Under the pieces are notes generated by a model. The model had not been told where the DNA came from and did not search any database. It saw only the letters and a list, made by a program, of their open reading frames with translations. 22,500 nucleotides of DNA, from contig CM031612.1 of assembly GCA_018398815.1 (NCBI GenBank), forward strand, positions 6,222,575-6,245,074, written 5' to 3'. Of this stretch, positions 19,350-22,500 are shown piece by piece; within the stretch, counting starts at the first letter, position 1; each line of letters starts with the position of its first letter. The stretch is from Conus ventricosus. Its lineage: Eukaryota; Mollusca; Gastropoda; Neogastropoda; Conidae. Made by a program: the position numbers and the translations under genes.

Positions 19350-19376
19350 CACACCGGGTTTCAGATATATACTTAC

Positions 19377-19429
19377 TCTCGGTCTCTCAGCTCTCTGTGT
19401 TTGTCCACGTTCAGTTTGGTGATCAGAAT
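19377..19429 (-). CDS. Candidate internal exon, companion of 14166-14224
   Basis: On the minus strand, TGTTTGTTTCAG (a good acceptor) precedes and GA|GTAAGT (a consensus donor) follows 53 bp that reads ILITKLNVDKHRELRDR, leaving two bases. Third positions are mostly C or G. The L-x-T-K-L-x-V-D-K opening matches the exon at 14166-14224, which also ends in phase 2. A second frame is open but reads as low-information wording. Its start resembles part of ribosomal protein eL26 by eye, but nothing else supports that. Function unknown. Confidence 0.5.
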
Positions 19430-19680
19430 CTGAAACAAACACAACATCGGTTCCGTCAGAAGAGGAATGTCATCATCTGTCCATGCTGTTTGTAGGGCGC
19501 TGGATAATCATGAAAGCTGTGGAACTGGTGTCAAGGGTCGAAGTATACCCGGGAACTGAATGTCATAGGCTATTGTACACCCGAAGCTGGAAGCAGGAAT
19601 CGGCGGGGAAGGGGGGGGGGGGGGGGGCGTAGTCTATCCATTTCTTTCTCCTCTGTCCCAGAACATTCCCCCTTCGCCGT
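19430..19680. other. Unique DNA with a poly-G run
   Basis: Contains a run of about 18 G at 19610-19627. No exon was recognised. Confidence 0.45.
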
Positions 19681-19895
19681 TTGTTACAGACTTCCTTTCT
19701 TTGTTGCAGATACCTTTCTTTGTTACAGACTACCTTTCTTTGTTACAGACTACCTTTCTTTGTTGCAGACTACCTTTCTTTGTTCCAGACTTCCTTTCTT
19801 TGTTGCAGACCTTTCTTTGTTGCAGACTACCTTTCTTTGTTACAGACTACCTTTCTTTGTTGAAGACTTCCTTTCTTTGTTCCAGACTACCTTTC
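19681..19895 (+). repeat. 20-bp minisatellite, eleven copies, splice-acceptor-like
   Basis: The unit is ACCTTTCTTTGTTGCAGACT with G/A/C variation before CAG. On the plus strand each copy is a pyrimidine run ending in CAG, the layout of a 3' splice site. Because 20 bp is not a multiple of three, a frame through it cycles every three copies, which gives the apparent Phe/Leu-rich proteins here. Confidence 0.95.
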
Positions 19896-19899
19896 TCAG

Positions 19900-19953
19900 T
19901 CCAAATATCAGGTTCGGGTGAAAGACACGGAAATTGTGGTCACGGCCAGCTAG
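19900..19953 (+). other. Possible short plus-strand terminal coding segment
   Basis: Immediately after the array, CTACCTTTCTCAG ends at 19899 and a frame reads SKYQVRVKDTEIVVTAS before a TAG at 19951. It looks protein-like but is short, no poly(A) signal was seen, and a minus-strand reading with a donor-like AAG|GTAGTC is also possible. Confidence 0.22.
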
Positions 19954-20086
19954 CTTGCCTATATGTGACATTTTTGTATTCTCCAAGTTTGCCCATCAAA
20001 TGTGCTGGCTTCCATGCTCTCAGTTAGATTCTCTTTGAATGTCTCGATCGACACGGAAGACTACCTGGACAGTCCAGACTGCAAAA

Positions 20087-20146
20087 CATGTGTGTTGTGT
20101 TGTGTGTTGTGTGTGTTGTGTGTGTGTGTGTGTGTGTTGTGTTGAG
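20087..20146 (+). repeat. Short interrupted GT tract
   Basis: TGTTGTGTTGTGTGTTGTGTG-type repeats with TTG breaks. Confidence 0.92.
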
Positions 20147-20267
20147 AAGCACGCACTCGCGCATGTGTAACATTACTTTACCGCATCTATTTGCGAAGAC
20201 CTGGCACCTGTTTCTCACGCTTTCAGCTTTTTAGCAGTTGGAACAGCATGCTGGCAAAAATCATTTA

Positions 20268-20342
20268 GCTCTCTCTCTCTCCTATCTCATCTCTGACTCT
20301 TACTGATCTCTCTCTCTCTTCTCCTCTCTCTCTCTCTCTCTG
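20268..20342 (+). repeat. Short CT-rich tract
   Basis: CTCTCTCTCTC blocks interrupted by ATCTCATCTCTGACTC. Confidence 0.9.
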
Positions 20343-20715
20343 ACAAGCAGATAATCAGTGTCTTACATACAACTCATTCTCTACGAAGTGTGTTACAAGG
20401 AGTCTGTCGTTAACCTTGACCTGGAACCTTCATTATGGTAGTAGAAATATAACTGCTTTACACTTGCTCCCAATAAATTCAATCATTTTATACTCACTCT
20501 TGTACGGGTTTCACTGCGTTATAACGTACGCTTGTTTCAATTTCGCTGGGTTATACCGTCTCTTGCTGAATGTGTTTCACCATTTCATGTTTACACTTGT
20601 GATAGAGATTAGACAGCTGAATATTCATTGAAAAATATCAACGACAACAAAACAACAACAACCTTTTAAAAAAAACCGATTTACTCGTAATATTCAAATG
20701 GCTGTTTCTACTCAC
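20343..20715. other. Unique intronic DNA
   Basis: A hydrophobic 71-codon plus-strand frame (20416-20631) is present but lacks coding-like codon use and splice sites. No gene is called. Confidence 0.5.
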
Positions 20716-20965
20716 TCTTGTCGTAGGTAAGGAGAAGAACGCTCTGTTTGGGTGTTTTGACGATTTCTTGGAAGATCTGTGGGTTCAAATCCACCGCGTA
20801 ATACCGTTTTTAAACTGCCAAAGTTGCCGTGCAGACGACGGGCGATCTCGTCAATGATGTCGTCCACTGTGATTTTCCACTGTGAAACTGGACAACGACA
20901 TGACCGATCATTTTGTAACCGTGAGTGGACGGCGTTGGTGCTGAGATTCTAGTGTGTGATGGTTC
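20716..20965 (-). CDS. Candidate exon with an internal frameshift, unknown domain
   Basis: On the minus strand, the acceptor TACTGCTCCAG and donor AAGA|GTGAGT bound up to 250 bp; a second acceptor AATCTCAG lies about 25 bp inside. The best frame gives SQWKITVDDIIDEIARRL and then HGNFGSLKTV. One extra base near 20800 shifts the reading to YAVDLNPQIFQEIVKTPK and then QSVLLLTYDK. The first part is helix-like and amphipathic, followed by what looks like a beta strand. The arrangement is loosely like a doublecortin or ubiquitin-like fold, but this is a weak guess. The frameshift may be a read error or decay. A plus-strand reading (KEKNALFGCFDDFLEDL) is also open for about 40 codons, so strand is probable rather than certain. 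Confidence 0.42.
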
Positions 20966-20983
20966 CTGGAGCAGTACTGCGGT

Positions 20984-21013
20984 GTGTTGTGTGTGTGTGT
21001 GTGTGTGTGTGTG

Positions 21014-21044
<31 letters not shown>

Positions 21045-21061
21045 CGCGCACGCGCGCGCGC

Positions 21062-21101
<40 letters not shown>

Positions 21102-21143
21102 TGTTTTGTGTGTGTGTGTGTGTGTGTGAGTGTGTGTGTGTGC

Positions 21144-21181
<38 letters not shown>

Positions 21182-21191
21182 TGTGGTGTGT

Positions 21192-21235
<44 letters not shown>

Positions 21236-21237
21236 CG

Positions 21238-21268
<31 letters not shown>

Positions 21269-21280
21269 GTGTGTGTGTGT

Positions 21281-21329
<49 letters not shown>

Positions 21330-21356
21330 GTGTGTGTATGTGTGTGTGTGTGAGAG

Positions 21357-21391
<35 letters not shown>

Positions 21392-21394
21392 CGC

Positions 21395-21434
<40 letters not shown>

Positions 21435-21482
21435 TGTGTGTGTGTGTGTGTGTAGTGTGTGTGTGTGTGTGTGCGTGCGTGC

Positions 21483-21519
<37 letters not shown>

Positions 21520-21522
21520 AGA

Positions 21523-21573
<51 letters not shown>

Positions 21574-21612
21574 TCGCGCGTGCGCGCGCGCGTGTGGTGT
21601 GTGTTGTGTGTG
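20984..21612 (+). repeat. Higher-order GT/GA/CG compound array
   Basis: GT blocks alternate with GA blocks four times: GA at about 21015-21041, 21192-21235, 21352-21389 and 21517-21573. CGCG or GCGC junctions follow the first, third and fourth GA blocks. GT and GA segments are each tens of bases long, so the array repeats as a GT+GA unit of roughly 160-175 bp. Frames across it are compositional. Confidence 0.95.
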
Positions 21613-21639
21613 CATGCATGCGCACGCGCGTTCATTTTA

Positions 21640-22140
21640 ACTTTAGACACAATAATTATTAACAATGTAATTCTGAAACGATAATTGCGGTTTAACTCTG
21701 ATGAGAAAATCATCCTCATTGTTACAATAGTTTTTAACAATGTAACTCTGCAACGATGTTTGGGTCGTTTAAATTTGACGAGAAAATCGTCCTCAATGTT
21801 GCTCTGTTACGATGGTTAAAATTGATATAGGTCAAACACCTTGCATATCACTATAAATCTGAAACCATAGCTATCACAAATATAACCCTGCCACGATCAT
21901 GCTCATTAACATATCTCTGACACGTCAATTATCACAAGCATATTTTACAAAAGTTTACCTCTAATTACAGCTCTAATATTCCTAAAACTCAGACACGCTA
22001 ACGGTTCACTGGTTATGTAACTAAAACACAATAATGATAAATGATTCATAATCAACGCAAGTCATAAATCAGACAAAAATGGAGCTCGGACACCATACCT
22101 ATCACTGATATAATTCACACATGACAATTATCATCAATTA
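21640..22140 (+). repeat. Degenerate ~75-bp tandem repeat in AT-rich DNA
   Basis: AACAATGTAA.TCTG.AACGAT, then TGA.GAGAAAATC.TCCTCA, occurs at about 21660-21720 and 21735-21800. From 21840 on, looser forms (CTGA.AC, ACGAT.AT.ATCAC) continue. No gene was seen. Confidence 0.5.
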
Positions 22141-22148
22141 TAGCTCAC

Positions 22149-22362
22149 AAGTCGGGCTCCTCGATGCCGCGACGGTGGTACATCAAGGCGGTAACTCTGT
22201 GATGCCCCATCCTTGATGAAGCGCGGGTCGTGCACGCGCACGAAGAAGATTTCCGGGTCACTGGGGAAGCCTGGGAGGTGGCCACGAAGAACGGGTACTG
22301 ATGCGACACACCTCTCGCAGGCTGTCGTCCATCACAACGCAGTTTACGTACACGTGCACGTG
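22149..22362 (-). CDS. Candidate exon with several frameshifts, unknown product
   Basis: On the minus strand, the exon appears to begin after GGGCGCAG (a poor acceptor with a purine-rich upstream) and ends at a good donor, ACTT|GTGAGC. Reading across frame changes gives HVHVYVNCVVMDDSLREV, then HQYPFFVATSQ, then GFPSDPEIFFVRVHDPRF with IKDG, and finally ITELPP and LMYHRRGIEEPDL. Codons are strongly C/G-ending (for example ATC TTC TTC GTG CGC GTG CAC GAC), the clearest coding signature in the window. Three or four single-base indels separate these pieces. One missing G restores GFPSDPE. No stop lies inside the pieces. This is either a live gene seen through indel errors or a recent pseudogene. 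The family was not recognised. Confidence 0.5.
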
Positions 22363-22378
22363 CTGCGCCCACGCGCAT

Positions 22379-22428
22379 GCTCTCTCTCTCACTCTCCTCT
22401 CTCTCTCTCTCCTCTCTCTCTCTCTCAC
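22379..22428 (+). repeat. CT-rich tract upstream of the 22149-22362 exon
   Basis: CTCTCTCTCACTCTCC-type repeats. On the transcribed minus strand this is a GA tract, so it would not supply a polypyrimidine tract for the exon's acceptor. Confidence 0.9.
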
Positions 22429-22500
22429 GCCCCATGTGCCCAAGTAAAGTGCTGGTCTCTGTCTCCTCACTCTCTCTCTACACATACAATACAACCTACA

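Noticed and set aside
19377..19429. Ribosomal protein eL26 exon
   Set aside because: A resemblance over about 12 residues (ITKL..DK.R) is not supported by the remaining residues or by neighbouring exons.
20416..20631. 71-codon hydrophobic frame as a membrane protein
   Set aside because: AT-rich, no codon bias, no poly(A) signal or splice context; compatible with chance.

Overview
This window looks like eukaryotic, probably molluscan (caenogastropod-type) nuclear DNA. There is no bacterial gene organisation and no long open frame except those created by simple repeats. About a third of the window is (GT)n/(CA)n, (GA)n/(CT)n and homopolymer DNA. The strongest lineage hints are a dispersed repeat at 15317-15480 (motif TATATAGCGCC, then CTAAGCGCTTTACA, with an ATT-rich tail), which I recall as common in marine-snail genomes, and a tRNA-derived SINE head at 9130. 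The assignment rests on recall and is not proven.

Layout. 1-2020: dense GT microsatellites, a duplicated 45-bp block, a four-copy ~81-bp minisatellite, and a short exon-like block at 1756-1816 (+) with fibronectin-III-like wording. 2021-2700: AT-rich unique DNA. About 2700-13800: a change of texture, with inflated homopolymer runs, few clean words, a 920-bp polypyrimidine block followed by a 390-bp polypurine block, and several poly-G runs. It reads like unpolished consensus, with a clean island at 5560-6280 that holds a candidate terminal exon or small secreted cysteine-rich ORF with a poly(A) signal. 13800-22500: clean sequence with five exon candidates on the minus strand, separated by repeat-laden introns: 22362-22149, 20965-20716, 19429-19377, 14224-14166 and 13919-13873. 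These introns carry a 34-bp minisatellite (about 12 copies), a ~66-bp satellite (10 copies), a 20-bp acceptor-like array (11 copies) and a four-cycle GT/GA/CG compound array.

The minus-strand exons have codon-like composition with C/G-rich third positions, and several have good splice sites, so they may belong to one large gene transcribed right to left. Two of them contain internal frameshifts, from either indel errors or gene decay. I could not name the protein. No CRISPR array, complete transposon, rRNA or functional tRNA was seen. I do not see a convincing new biological system; the best leads are the minus-strand gene, the cysteine-rich ORF and the acceptor-like minisatellite.
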